This document shows, piece after piece, positions 9,611 to 18,975 of a stretch of DNA of 64,000 bases. Below the pieces are notes generated by a model. It saw only the letters and a list, made by a program, of their open reading frames with translations, ran no database searches and was not told where the DNA came from. The translations under genes were made by a program, and so were the position numbers. Source of the DNA: Marinomonas aquiplantarum (lineage in GTDB: Bacteria > Pseudomonadota > Gammaproteobacteria > Pseudomonadales > Marinomonadaceae); the NCBI RefSeq assembly GCF_003314975.1, contig NZ_QNRF01000005.1, positions 248,001 through 312,000 of the forward strand, in the 5' to 3' direction. Numbering within the stretch: position 1 is the stretch's first letter; every line of letters begins with the position of its first letter.

Positions 9611-10351
9611 TCAAAGCTCAGTCAAGCGGGTAAGCCACTTATTAAGAGAAAAACCTAAAGTGTTGCTCATTTTTTGCGCCATGGTTTTAAGCTCTTTAGC
9701 GGTGTGATCTGGTTTTTGTTTGCCTGCTAAAATCACCCAATTACCGCTTCCAGTATCCAATGCACTGACGGAACGGAAATGTTCTTTTAGGCATTGGGTT
9801 AAATCGTCATTGTGCTTTTGATCTATCCAGCAATTAAGAACAAGCCAGCCTGTTTCTTTAATGTTTTTGGCGCAGTTTTCAATAAAACTCGGAGCAAGTA
9901 CATGAATATCCATGCCTTGAGTGTTGTAAATGTCCGTCATTAACAGATCAACTTTTTTATCAAGTCCTTGTTCAACATGGTCAATGGCGTTGCCTAAGGT
10001 TAGCTGTATGCGTTTACCTTTTGGCAATTTGAAGAACATGTCGGCCGCATCCAAAACATCGGCTCTTAATTCAACGGCACTGATTTGAACACTCGGCACA
10101 GCATAATATAAAGCATGAACCAAGGTGCCGCCCCCTAAACCTAAAATACACACTCGTTTAGGCGTACAAAATAATAAAGCGAGCATCATGGCTTGAGTGT
10201 ATTCGTGCTGCAATACGTGCGGCGTAGATAAGCGAATACGACTTTGTTCGTCGCCATCAGCAAAAGATAAAATCCGATATTGTCCATCATCAAAGACACG
10301 AATGGGACCGAATTCATCGGCGGCATCATACAATAAGTTATGTTGGCTCAT
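9611..10351 (-). CDS. Spermidine synthase-like protein (SpeE fold)
   Basis: A 246-aa Rossmann methyltransferase-fold protein with the SAM/dcSAM-binding loop CILGLGGGTLVHAL (about residues 68-81), an acidic strand end VELRAD, and a DIYNTQGMD segment at the position of the aminopropyltransferase gatekeeper. True SpeE enzymes are about 285 aa with an N-terminal beta domain; here that part is short (LYDAADEFGPIRVFDDG...). It may therefore be a SpeE-like protein of unknown substrate rather than a polyamine synthase. It stands alone, reading toward pgm. A polyamine link would fit the ornithine decarboxylase at 28 kb, but they are not clustered. Confidence 0.75.
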   Translation of the reverse strand: MSQHNLLYDAADEFGPIRVFDDGQYRILSFADGDEQSRIRLSTPHVLQHEYTQAMMLALLFCTPKRVCILGLGGGTLVHALYYAVPSVQISAVELRADVLDAADMFFKLPKGKRIQLTLGNAIDHVEQGLDKKVDLLMTDIYNTQGMDIHVLAPSFIENCAKNIKETGWLVLNCWIDQKHNDDLTQCLKEHFRSVSALDTGSGNWVILAGKQKPDHTAKELKTMAQKMSNTLGFSLNKWLTRLTEL

Positions 10352-10537
10352 GGAGATCCTTGTTGAGTACGGTGTCTTACTCTAACTTCGATCTGAGTTT
10401 AGGTCTGAAGAAAGGGAGCAATACAAGTAATGAGAGTGGGGGATTCTAACAAAAAAATCATTAGGATAATCTGCCAATGTGTCATACCGAGTATAATGCA
10501 GGCATTATTTTATTAATCGACTTTGATTAGGCTTGCT

Positions 10538-11467
10538 GTGACTTTAATTCAATCCATTAACCTTAATTTTTTAGGTGCGTCTAACCTTAACCAATCCTAT
10601 CAGTTGGACCTATATCGTGGCGATTTAGAACATGCTAAGGCGCCAGGCAATAAGTGGCATAAGTTGCGCCATCATTTAAAAGCTGCGGAACAACAAAATG
10701 CCAAATACATTGGCTCTTTAGGTGGGCCTTATTCAAATCATTTGCATGCCTTGGCTGCTAGTCTCGAGGATAGAGATGAACAGGCTGTTCTGCTAGTTCG
10801 TGGCGAATTACAAGCAGGCTTAACGCCGACTTTACAAGATGCAGTAGCACACGGAGCGGAGCTTTGGCCAAGTCAGCGTGCGGATTTTCGTTTAGGGTTA
10901 GAAGCCAACGCGGTATCACGCATTACACAGTATTATTCTAATATTTACTGGGTGCCAGAAGGCGGTGGCGGTAAGCTGGGGGCACAGGGTTGTGCGGACT
11001 GGGCTAATGCTATTGGTGCCATTTCAGGCGAGTATTCTGCTTGGGCTATTGCTGCCGGAACCGGCACCACGGCTGCAGGTTTTTTATCAAGTGAGGCATG
11101 TCCAAAATTAGAAGTATTTAGTGCATTAAAAGGGATGGCTCAACAACAAGTGGAAGTGGTGGCTTTGGCTGCTGATCTTGTGGAGCATCAGGACAACTTA
11201 ACGTATTTTAGTGATCGACTTAACTTTCATGATGACGCTCATTTGGGTGGTTACGCTAAACTTCCGATAGAATTAATTACCTTTCTTCAAGCATTTGCAG
11301 ACGCCAACCCAGATGTTGAATTGGACCCTGTTTATACCTCAAAAGTGCTATTTAGTATTTGGCATAAAATGAAAGCTGGCTCTTGGCCGCATACTAAAAC
11401 CCTTATGATTCATACTGGTGGAATGCAAGGGTGGCGAGGATACGCGTCACATCAGACTCCGTTTTGA
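10538..11467 (+). CDS. PLP-dependent D-cysteine desulfhydrase / ACC deaminase family enzyme
   Basis: Fold-type II PLP enzyme. The lysine-bearing segment GNKWHKLRHHL (about residues 38-48) and the phosphate-binding SLGGPYSNHLHA are characteristic of the 1-aminocyclopropane-1-carboxylate deaminase / D-cysteine desulfhydrase family; a glycine-rich AAGTGTTAAG loop binds the PLP phosphate. The likely reaction is release of pyruvate and ammonia (with sulfide if D-cysteine is the substrate). I place the start at GTG 10538, just after TTAGG; a TTG 15 bases earlier is the alternative. A TATAAT box at 10492-10497 is a plausible -10. Substrate not decidable from sequence. Confidence 0.8.
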   Translation: MTLIQSINLNFLGASNLNQSYQLDLYRGDLEHAKAPGNKWHKLRHHLKAAEQQNAKYIGSLGGPYSNHLHALAASLEDRDEQAVLLVRGELQAGLTPTLQDAVAHGAELWPSQRADFRLGLEANAVSRITQYYSNIYWVPEGGGGKLGAQGCADWANAIGAISGEYSAWAIAAGTGTTAAGFLSSEACPKLEVFSALKGMAQQQVEVVALAADLVEHQDNLTYFSDRLNFHDDAHLGGYAKLPIELITFLQAFADANPDVELDPVYTSKVLFSIWHKMKAGSWPHTKTLMIHTGGMQGWRGYASHQTPF

Positions 11468-11617
11468 AAGAAAAAAGTCAATCTGAGTTTGATATTAAGC
11501 TTCGCTCATAGCGAATATAGCCTGCTTCATGTTAAAGTGGCGCAAATTATGTAAGACTCCAATAGCGATCGCATTGAGTTCATTTGTATACATTGAAAGC
11601 AGGAAAGAGAAGGACGC

Positions 11618-12499
11618 ATGAGTCTTTTTAAACGTATTGGCATTATTGCCCGATTAGACAAACCGCAAATTTTAGACACCGTAAAGAAGTTAATGGATTA
11701 TCTTCAGGATAAAGAGGTGCAGCCTGTTCTCGAAAGTCAATTAGCGGCGATGATGCCCGGCATCAAAGTAGCTCAAGCCCCACTTAAAGAATTAGGCGAT
11801 CATTGTGATATGGTAATGGTTGTTGGTGGCGATGGTAGTTTCCTAGGCGCTGCTCGAGCAATTTGTAACTATGATATTCCTGTGCTGGGAATTAACCGTG
11901 GTACTCTGGGCTTTTTGACCGACATTTCTCCTCAACATCTACAAGAAGAGTTAGATCCTATTTTGGCAGGTGACTATCATGAAGAGAAACGCTTTATGAT
12001 AGAGGCTAAGATCAAGCGCCAGAATCGACCGAGTGGTGATGGCATTGCGTTAAACGATTTGGTTCTACACCCAGGTAAATCGGCTCGAATGATACGTTTT
12101 GATCTCTTTATTGATGACCAGTTTGTCATGAATCAAAAGTCCGATGGTTTGATTGTCGCGACACCAACAGGATCCACTGCTTATGCTTTATCTGCAGGCG
12201 GGCCAATTATGTTGCCGAAATTGGATGCCTTGGTGCTGGTTCCTATGCACCCGCATACCTTAAGTAATCGTCCTATTGTGATTGATGCAAATGCAAAAAT
12301 TCGAATTGTGGTGTGTGAATCCAATTTAACCTATCCAAGCGTAAGTTGTGATGGGCAGTTGAACATTACTGCAGCTCCTGGTGACGAAATTCATATTACC
12401 AAGAAGCAGGGTGGTATTCGCCTTATTCATCCCAAGGACCATGATTTCTACAATGTTTGTCGTGATAAACTGGGTTGGCAGTCAAGTTATCGTCCTTAA
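11618..12499 (+). CDS. nadK: NAD kinase
   Basis: Phosphorylates NAD to NADP in the cytoplasm, at the expense of ATP. The family signature GGDGSFLGAAR is at about residues 71-81, NRGTLGFLTD at about 106-115, and the second motif TPTGSTAYALSAGGP at about 178-192. At 293 aa it matches E. coli NadK (292 aa). A good Shine-Dalgarno (AGAAGG) precedes ATG 11618. The next gene starts 57 bases downstream on the same strand; no clear terminator lies between them. Confidence 0.97.
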   Translation: MSLFKRIGIIARLDKPQILDTVKKLMDYLQDKEVQPVLESQLAAMMPGIKVAQAPLKELGDHCDMVMVVGGDGSFLGAARAICNYDIPVLGINRGTLGFLTDISPQHLQEELDPILAGDYHEEKRFMIEAKIKRQNRPSGDGIALNDLVLHPGKSARMIRFDLFIDDQFVMNQKSDGLIVATPTGSTAYALSAGGPIMLPKLDALVLVPMHPHTLSNRPIVIDANAKIRIVVCESNLTYPSVSCDGQLNITAAPGDEIHITKKQGGIRLIHPKDHDFYNVCRDKLGWQSSYRP

Positions 12500-12556
12500 T
12501 CTCATCTCATTAGATTAAGTAGGTATTGTCTAAAAAAGGTATCTTTTTAGAATTTC

Positions 12557-13441
12557 ATGTATTTTGTATATCGCTTTGACAAGACAGAAGATCCGCAATT
12601 ACTAGCGAATGCTTTATGGCATCATAAAGTGGCTCACCAAATTGTTGACAAACAAGAGGGAAGGGAGCTGTGGCTGCTAGACGCCAGTCAACAAGCGACT
12701 GTTCAGCAATTGATTCTGATCTGGAAGGAAGACCCATCCCTGTTGCAAAACTCCCATGTTAATAAGACTGTCGAGCGAAAATCACCAACCAACCTAATGA
12801 CGCAAGCCAAACAATCTCCCTTAACTGTGATTGTGCTTCTGATCAGCTTTATCCTTGCTGTTATAACTGAATTGGGCGCGAACCTGTCTTTAGTCAGTCT
12901 GTTTACCATTAGCCCATTTAATGTCTCTAATGGTCATATCTATTTTATGAATTTATCCGACGTTATGGCGAAAGGTGAGTTTTGGCGACTATTAACGCCA
13001 GCTTTTTTGCATTTTAGTGTGGTTCATATTGTCTTTAATGGCTTATGGGTATGGGATATAGGACGTAAGTTAGAAGTGCTGGTCGGCAAGCTAGTTTGGT
13101 TGTTTACTGTTTTGATTACCGCAATCTTAAGTAACGTTTTACAATATTATTTTAGTGGTTATCCCATTTTTGGCGGCCTGTCAGGTGTGGTATATGGTTT
13201 GATTGGTTTCGCTTGGCTATTGCCGATTGTGCGTTCGCATTATCCTGTTTTGATCAGTAAGGGCTTAATGGTCTTTTTTATGATTTGGTTGGGTGTGGGC
13301 TACACTTCATTACCTGAAACATTGGGATTAGGCAGTATTGCTAACACAGCACATACAATCGGTTTGCTTTCCGGCTTAGCGCTTTGCGTGTGTTTTGGAT
13401 TATTTGATGCGTTTTTTGGTAAACAAAATAAAGCCGATTAA
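12557..13441 (+). CDS. Rhomboid family intramembrane serine protease (GlpG-like)
   Basis: Integral membrane protease. The N-terminal 65 residues form a soluble domain of the GlpG type. It is followed by a helix near residue 95, a loop with the WR motif (GEFWRLLTPAFLHFSVVHIVFNG), the catalytic serine in GGLSGVVYGLIGF (about residue 214), and the catalytic histidine in NTAHTIGLLSG (about residue 271). The dyad is complete, so it should be active. Length 294 aa compares with 276 for E. coli GlpG. It is probably co-transcribed with the DUF1315 gene 33 bases downstream. Confidence 0.92.
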   Translation: MYFVYRFDKTEDPQLLANALWHHKVAHQIVDKQEGRELWLLDASQQATVQQLILIWKEDPSLLQNSHVNKTVERKSPTNLMTQAKQSPLTVIVLLISFILAVITELGANLSLVSLFTISPFNVSNGHIYFMNLSDVMAKGEFWRLLTPAFLHFSVVHIVFNGLWVWDIGRKLEVLVGKLVWLFTVLITAILSNVLQYYFSGYPIFGGLSGVVYGLIGFAWLLPIVRSHYPVLISKGLMVFFMIWLGVGYTSLPETLGLGSIANTAHTIGLLSGLALCVCFGLFDAFFGKQNKAD

Positions 13442-13474
13442 TGCTGTTGTGGATTCAGTTTTAAGAGAGAAAAC

Positions 13475-13756
13475 ATGAACTTTAAAGAAATGATCGACAA
13501 TATGTCACCGGAAGTTTACGCCAGTCTGAAGCAAGCTGTAGAGCTTGGTAAATGGCCAAATGGCGTGCGTTTAACGGAAGAACAAAAAGAATTGTGTTTG
13601 CAAGCAGTGATTACCTACGATTACACCAATAAGTCCGAAGAAAAGCGCGTGGGATACATTGATACGCAAGTTCATCAAGGCTGTGATAGCAAACAATCGA
13701 CCAATGAGCATGAAACCATCAAGTGGGTTGATAACTCAGCAGAAGGCAAATCTTAA
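13475..13756 (+). CDS. DUF1315 family protein (YeaC-like)
   Basis: A 93-aa soluble protein starting MNFKEMIDNMSPEVYASLK with the conserved GKWPNG(V/I)RLTEEQ segment, the hallmark of the YeaC/DUF1315 family. No function is established. In many gammaproteobacteria it lies directly before a DUF2797 gene, as here (one-base overlap with the next ATG), so the two are likely expressed together. The C-terminal 25 residues after YTNKSEEKRVGYIDTQVHQ are polar and variable. Preceded by AGAGAG as ribosome-binding site. Confidence 0.85.
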   Translation: MNFKEMIDNMSPEVYASLKQAVELGKWPNGVRLTEEQKELCLQAVITYDYTNKSEEKRVGYIDTQVHQGCDSKQSTNEHETIKWVDNSAEGKS

Positions 13757-14580
13757 TGCTGCAAGGTCAAATTCGTAAAATGAAGGTTGAGGCCATTGAT
13801 GGCAAGGTGCAATACCAACTTAATCTGAATGATCAATCACAACAGATGAATGATCTTTTGGGACAAAAAATACGCTTGGATTTCAGTGGCGACATTCATT
13901 GTATTCACTGTCAGAAGAAGACCAAAAAGTCTTTTAGCCAAGGGTATTGCTTTAACTGTTTTCGTAAATTAGCAGCTTGTGATACCTGCATTATGAGCCC
14001 AGAAAAATGCCACTATCATTTGGGCACCTGCCGCGAACCTGAGTGGGCTGAGCAGTTTTGCATGCAAAGTCACTATGTTTATCTGGCTAATTCCTCTGCA
14101 TTAAAAATCGGTATTACTCGTGGCGATCAGCTACCAATCCGTTGGATTGACCAAGGGGCAACCCAAGCCAGACCTATTTTCCGTGTTGAGAATCGTCGTT
14201 TGTCTGGTTTGGTTGAAACCTTATTTAAATCCGAAGTAGCGGATAAAACTAACTGGCGTAATATGCTAAAAGGTTCCGACTTAGTGTTAGACCTTGAAGC
14301 AGAACAAGAACGTTTGATTGGCCAGCTATATGAAGGATTGGATGCTTTACAGCAAGAGTTTGGGCTGCAGGCCATTACCGATCTATCCGACCAGAATGAA
14401 ACCCACGAATTTACCTATCCAGTGTTGGAATACCCCACTAAGATCACCAGTCTAAATGCAGAGAAAACACCCGTGATTGAAGGGGTGTTAATGGGCATCA
14501 AAGGCCAATATTTGATTCTCGATACTGGTGTCATCAATTTACGCAAATACACAGGTTACCAAGCCAGTTTAAGTTTCTAG
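13756..14580 (+). CDS. DUF2797 domain protein with zinc-ribbon cysteines
   Basis: A 274-aa protein of unknown function. The N-terminal third contains several cysteine pairs (CIHCQKK, CFNCFRK, CDTC, then a C-H-C cluster) that probably bind zinc. The middle shows a pattern resembling the start of a GIY-YIG-type fold (YVYLANSSALKIGITRGD, then RWIDQGA), which is used by nucleases and by some nucleic-acid-binding domains. It starts on the last base of the DUF1315 stop and ends 10 bases before the pepN ATG, so it forms one transcription unit with those genes. Whether the fold is catalytic cannot be told from sequence. Confidence 0.8.
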   Translation: MLQGQIRKMKVEAIDGKVQYQLNLNDQSQQMNDLLGQKIRLDFSGDIHCIHCQKKTKKSFSQGYCFNCFRKLAACDTCIMSPEKCHYHLGTCREPEWAEQFCMQSHYVYLANSSALKIGITRGDQLPIRWIDQGATQARPIFRVENRRLSGLVETLFKSEVADKTNWRNMLKGSDLVLDLEAEQERLIGQLYEGLDALQQEFGLQAITDLSDQNETHEFTYPVLEYPTKITSLNAEKTPVIEGVLMGIKGQYLILDTGVINLRKYTGYQASLSF

Positions 14581-14590
14581 GAGAGTGATT

Positions 14591-17224
14591 ATGAAAGAGA
14601 GTCAACCGTCAGCGATTTACCTGAAAGACTACAAAGTCCCTCCGTTTCTGATCGATAAAACAGAATTAACTTTTGAGTTAGACGAAGCCACAACGGTAGT
14701 GACATCCAAGTTGCACATGCGACGCAATCCAGACTCAACTGAAAATACCGCGCCCTTGGTTTTGGATGGCGGTGAAGATGTAAAATTGGTTGCAGTTGCC
14801 ATGGACGATTACGTGTTACCGTCTGGGGAATATCAGCTGGTGGATAATCAGCTTATTATCACCGCTACCGCAGACAATTTTGTGTTGACCTGTGAAACCC
14901 TGATAGAGCCACAAAACAACACGCGCTTAGAAGGGCTGTATCGTTCTTCTTCTATGTTCTGTACTCAGTGTGAAGCAGAAGGTTTCCGCCACATCACCTA
15001 TTATCTGGATCGTCCTGATGTGATGTCTGTGTTTACCACGCGCATTATTGCTGATGCGACTAAATACCCAGTGATGCTGTCTAACGGCAATGAAATTTCA
15101 CGTGAACTTCAAGAAGATGGCAAAACCTCTGTGGTCTGGCACGACCCCTTCCCAAAACCGGCTTATTTGTTTGCTTTAGTCTCCGGAAATCTGGAAGTCA
15201 AAAACGATACCTTTGTTACCCAGAGTCAACGTGAAGTAAAGCTGCAGATTTTCACCGAAGCACACAATATCGACAAAGTGGATTACGCCATGGAAGCCTT
15301 AAAGCGTTCCATGCGTTGGGACGAAGACGTCTATGGCCGAGAGTATGATCTCGATATCTTTATGATCGTTGCTGTAGATGACTTCAATATGGGGGCAATG
15401 GAAAATAAAGGCTTAAACATTTTTAATTCTTCTTGTTTGTTAGCCAGCCCTGAAACCACCACGGATGATACTTATCTTCGTGTTGAAGCCATTGTGGCAC
15501 ATGAATATTTTCATAATTGGTCTGGTAACCGAGTGACTTGTCGTGACTGGTTCCAGTTAAGTTTGAAAGAAGGCTTCACTGTATTCCGTGACCAAAGCTT
15601 TTCAGCGGACATGCATTCAGACACAGTAAAGCGTGTTGAAGATGTGTCTTTCTTGAAAACGGCTCAATTTGCGGAAGACGCAGGCCCAATGGCACATCCG
15701 GTTCGTCCTGCTTCCTTTATTGAAATTTCCAATTTTTATACCTTAACCGTATATGAAAAGGGCGCCGAGATTGTGCGCATGATTCATACCTTGCTTGGCG
15801 CTGAAAACTTCCGCAAAGGCTCAGATTTGTACTTTGAGCGTCACGACGGTCAAGCCGTGACTTGTGATGATTTCGTCGCCGCGATGCAAGACGCTTCCGG
15901 TGTCGATCTGACACAATTTAAGCGTTGGTACTCGCAAGCAGGCACACCGCAGATTCGTGTTACAGACGAATACGATGCGCAAAGCCAAACTTACCAGTTA
16001 ACCTTACAGCAAGAAACACCAGCGACACCTGGCCAACCCACCAAATTGCCTTTGCATATTCCTGTGCGATTAGGCTTGATTGATGAGTCTGGCAATGCAC
16101 TATCAGTCTCTTCAAGTGGTCATGTATCCGATGAGCATTTGTTGGAATTGACAGAAGCCGAGCAGGTGTTTGAATTCACGCAAGTTGCAACCAAGCCAGT
16201 ACCGTCTTTGCTAAGAGGGTTCTCTGCGCCAGTGAAGCTTTCTTACGACTATTCTTCTGCTGATTTGTTGTTACTGTTATCCTCCGATCAAGATGGTTTT
16301 AATCGTTGGAATGCTGGGCAACAGCTTGCTGTGAATGAACTCAATACTTTGATTGAGCAAGCAGTAGCAGGCGAAACGCTGTCTTTAACCTCAAACTTGG
16401 TAGAAGGTTTCAAATCTCTATTACAAGATGCGAGTTTGGATCCTGCTATGGTAGCTTTGATCTTAAACTTGCCAAGTCAGGCTTATTTGTCCGAGTTGGC
16501 TCAGGTGATTCATCCTAATGCCATTAAACAAGCACGCCAGTATCTAAAAAAACAGATAGCAGAGTCCTTGCAGGCTGATTTTGCTCAAGCGTATCAGCAG
16601 CATCAAGTAACTGGCCAATATCAAGCAGAAGCGAAAGACATTGCCAGTCGATCATTGAAGAACCTTGCTTTGTCATACTGGCTAGAAAGTGGTGATGACG
16701 CAGCGAAACAGGTTGTCGTTGCCCAGTTTGAATCGGCAGATAATATGACGGATCAGTTTGCGGCTTTATCCATTGCTGTCCATCACGGTCACGATAAGGC
16801 GGACGACTTGCTCGATGCTTTTTATCAGCAATGGCAGAATGAGCCTTTGGTAGTAAACAAGTGGTTAATGCTGAGCGCCAGCCGTGAACAGGAAGACGCT
16901 ATTGCCAAGGTTACTGCACTGATGGAGCATGAGGCATTTGACCTTAAAAACCCAAATAAAGTGCGTTCTCTTTTGGGTGGCTTTGGTCAAAATATAGCCG
17001 CCTTTCATCAGGTTGACGGCAGCGGTTATCAATTCCTAGCGGATCAAATATTAGTCTTGGATAAGCGAAATCCGCAAATAGCGTCACGTCTTTGTACACC
17101 ACTCACTCGTTGGAAGAAAATGGCGCCTGAATTAAGCGTCAAAATGAAGGCAGAGTTGGAGCGCATTATGGCGAATGAGTTGTCGAAAGACGTTTACGAA
17201 GTGATTTCGAAAAGCCTCGCTTAG
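14591..17224 (+). CDS. pepN: Aminopeptidase N
   Basis: M1-family zinc metallopeptidase removing N-terminal residues from peptides in the cytoplasm. The exopeptidase motif GAMEN is at residues 268-272 and the zinc site HEYFH-x18-E at about 304-327, within the highly conserved NWSGNRVTCRDWFQLSLKEGFTVFRD region. The long helical C-terminal domain (about residues 550-877) is typical of the E. coli-type enzyme (870 aa). I chose ATG 14591, preceded by GGAGAG; a GTG six bases earlier is in frame. A terminator-like hairpin follows. Confidence 0.97.
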   Translation: MKESQPSAIYLKDYKVPPFLIDKTELTFELDEATTVVTSKLHMRRNPDSTENTAPLVLDGGEDVKLVAVAMDDYVLPSGEYQLVDNQLIITATADNFVLTCETLIEPQNNTRLEGLYRSSSMFCTQCEAEGFRHITYYLDRPDVMSVFTTRIIADATKYPVMLSNGNEISRELQEDGKTSVVWHDPFPKPAYLFALVSGNLEVKNDTFVTQSQREVKLQIFTEAHNIDKVDYAMEALKRSMRWDEDVYGREYDLDIFMIVAVDDFNMGAMENKGLNIFNSSCLLASPETTTDDTYLRVEAIVAHEYFHNWSGNRVTCRDWFQLSLKEGFTVFRDQSFSADMHSDTVKRVEDVSFLKTAQFAEDAGPMAHPVRPASFIEISNFYTLTVYEKGAEIVRMIHTLLGAENFRKGSDLYFERHDGQAVTCDDFVAAMQDASGVDLTQFKRWYSQAGTPQIRVTDEYDAQSQTYQLTLQQETPATPGQPTKLPLHIPVRLGLIDESGNALSVSSSGHVSDEHLLELTEAEQVFEFTQVATKPVPSLLRGFSAPVKLSYDYSSADLLLLLSSDQDGFNRWNAGQQLAVNELNTLIEQAVAGETLSLTSNLVEGFKSLLQDASLDPAMVALILNLPSQAYLSELAQVIHPNAIKQARQYLKKQIAESLQADFAQAYQQHQVTGQYQAEAKDIASRSLKNLALSYWLESGDDAAKQVVVAQFESADNMTDQFAALSIAVHHGHDKADDLLDAFYQQWQNEPLVVNKWLMLSASREQEDAIAKVTALMEHEAFDLKNPNKVRSLLGGFGQNIAAFHQVDGSGYQFLADQILVLDKRNPQIASRLCTPLTRWKKMAPELSVKMKAELERIMANELSKDVYEVISKSLA

Positions 17225-17239
17225 TCGCAAAGCAAACAT

Positions 17240-17285
17240 GGCTAGTGGGTTAGTTTTACTCAAGTTAACTCACTGGCTTTTTTAT
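17240..17285 (+). terminator. Terminator after pepN
   Basis: Imperfect hairpin between GCTAGTGGGTTA and TAACTCACTGGC with G-T pairs, followed by a TTTTTT run. Confidence 0.7.
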
Positions 17286-17376
17286 ACTTTTTGTAATAAT
17301 TTTCTTTACGGCTTTTTTGCATTCTATACTTAAATCTGGCATAAGGTTTAACTACCTTGGGATTAAGGAGCGAATG

Positions 17377-18858
17377 ATGAAAGCACGTACGGCGTTATGG
17401 GTTCCCGTTGCAGTTGGCTTATTGTTATCGGCATGCAGTAACCAAAGTACCAGCACAAGTGACCAAAGCAGTAGCGAAGAATCGCCAATAGACATGGAAT
17501 TGTCGACACAAACAGCTGCCTCTATTCAAGCAAACCCTGCAACAACTCAGTCTGACTCAGACATTCTCCGTCTTAATCAAGCGTTAGCAGAAAACGAAGC
17601 TGAGCTTCAAAGACTAGCCAGTTTACTCGACGACAAAGACAGTCAAATAGCACAATTGCAGTCATCTACGAGCAATGCAGAAGTCTTGCTTGATCTAGAA
17701 AGTGAAAAAACACAACGTGATATTCTAGAAGCTCGATATCAAGCGTTACAGCTTGAAAACAATCAGCTAAAAGACAAAATTCAGCAGTTAAGCACAGAAA
17801 ATACCGCACTCAATGAGCAATTGGCGCAACTGGCCAGTGAATCTAGTCAAAGTGAACAATGGCAGCAAAATTACTTATTAGCATTGGATGAAAAACAAAG
17901 CTTACAGCAGCAAGTCTCACAATTGCATCAACAAAACCGTATTTTAGCCAGAGAGTTAGCTGAAGCCCGTGAAGAACACCAGTTATTAAGAGAGCAATAC
18001 AATCAATTGTCTAACGCACCCTCGGAATCTAATGTCTTAGAGCAAGCTCAAGCCAAGCAAATTACATCTTTGCAAAACAGTATTGCTGATTATCAAGCTA
18101 GGATACGTCGTCAAGAAATGGCTTTAAAAGATTATCGATCGCAGGTAATTGCATTGGAAGGAGCCATTGACGGTCATGCCGATATGGAAGCTCGCTGGCT
18201 GGCGATGGACCAAAAATTGGCCACTGCACAGGCCAATAACGCCCGCCTAGCTCAGCAATTAGCAAGTGCTCAAGCGAGTCTGAATGAAAAAAATCAGCAA
18301 GTATCAGATCTTAACGAAGCGTTAGTGAAACTGAAAAATGATCTTGGTGTGTTAGAAAACGATACCATTTCTTTACAAGCCGAAAGTCACTCGATGGATT
18401 TACAGTTGGCGTCCAGCATGCAAACAGTGAATTGGCAATTACCAAATGAAATGGCACTAAATGATACATTCGAGATCCTAGTCACAGCAACAGTGGCACA
18501 ACCCGTTTTAGGACAGAGTTATGAAGCGGAACTGATTACCGATAGTGAAATTCAAATGATTAGCAATAGCAAAGTTAAGGCCAACGTAGAAGGTGGACAG
18601 TTACAATGGCGTTGGCGTGTAGCTGGTTTAAATGAGAACCCTGAAGCGGAACTTAATCTTCTGATTCGACAACAATTAAGCTTCAAAAATCAGGCCATAC
18701 AAAGACTGGTTTATCAAGACAGTCAGAGTTTAGCCTTAATCAATACCAACCTATTTGAGAAATACGGTTACTGGGCCATTGCCATCTTATTAGGCTTGCT
18801 AGGAGGTTTCTTAATTGGCCGTATTGGTAAAGGAAAAGCGCCAGCTCAGGTGAGTTAA
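17377..18858 (+). CDS. Coiled-coil protein with lipoprotein signal and C-terminal transmembrane helix, unknown function
   Basis: About 493 aa, not recognised. The N-terminus is a short signal sequence ending in a lipobox (LLSACS), predicting a lipidated cysteine near residue 20. A Ser/Thr/Gln-rich linker leads to a long heptad-type coiled coil (about residues 60-340). A globular stretch follows (about 350-460, MQTVNWQLPNEMALNDTFEILVTATV...), with beta-rich character. The C-terminus is a clear transmembrane helix (YWAIAILLGLLGGFLIG) and a basic tail. Having both a lipobox and a C-terminal span is unusual; a simple type II signal peptide misreading is possible. Start ATG 17377 lies six bases after AAGGAG. 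Monocistronic between two terminators. Confidence 0.75.
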   Translation: MKARTALWVPVAVGLLLSACSNQSTSTSDQSSSEESPIDMELSTQTAASIQANPATTQSDSDILRLNQALAENEAELQRLASLLDDKDSQIAQLQSSTSNAEVLLDLESEKTQRDILEARYQALQLENNQLKDKIQQLSTENTALNEQLAQLASESSQSEQWQQNYLLALDEKQSLQQQVSQLHQQNRILARELAEAREEHQLLREQYNQLSNAPSESNVLEQAQAKQITSLQNSIADYQARIRRQEMALKDYRSQVIALEGAIDGHADMEARWLAMDQKLATAQANNARLAQQLASAQASLNEKNQQVSDLNEALVKLKNDLGVLENDTISLQAESHSMDLQLASSMQTVNWQLPNEMALNDTFEILVTATVAQPVLGQSYEAELITDSEIQMISNSKVKANVEGGQLQWRWRVAGLNENPEAELNLLIRQQLSFKNQAIQRLVYQDSQSLALINTNLFEKYGYWAIAILLGLLGGFLIGRIGKGKAPAQVS

Positions 18859-18883
18859 CCTAGGAAGATCTTCGTTTATGACT

Positions 18884-18916
18884 AAGCCAACTCTTATCTA
18901 AGGGCTGGCTTTTTTC
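18884..18916 (+). terminator. Terminator after the coiled-coil lipoprotein gene
   Basis: Stem AAGCCA / TGGCTT extended inward by CTCTT / AAGGG with a one-base internal mismatch, followed by a run of six T. The rest of the 336-base gap up to metH holds a second promoter-terminator unit described separately. Confidence 0.8.
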
Positions 18917-18975
18917 TGCACGTATCTTGCTGATATAGTTCAACCCTAACAAAGTGGGCAATGGTGAAGTAGACA

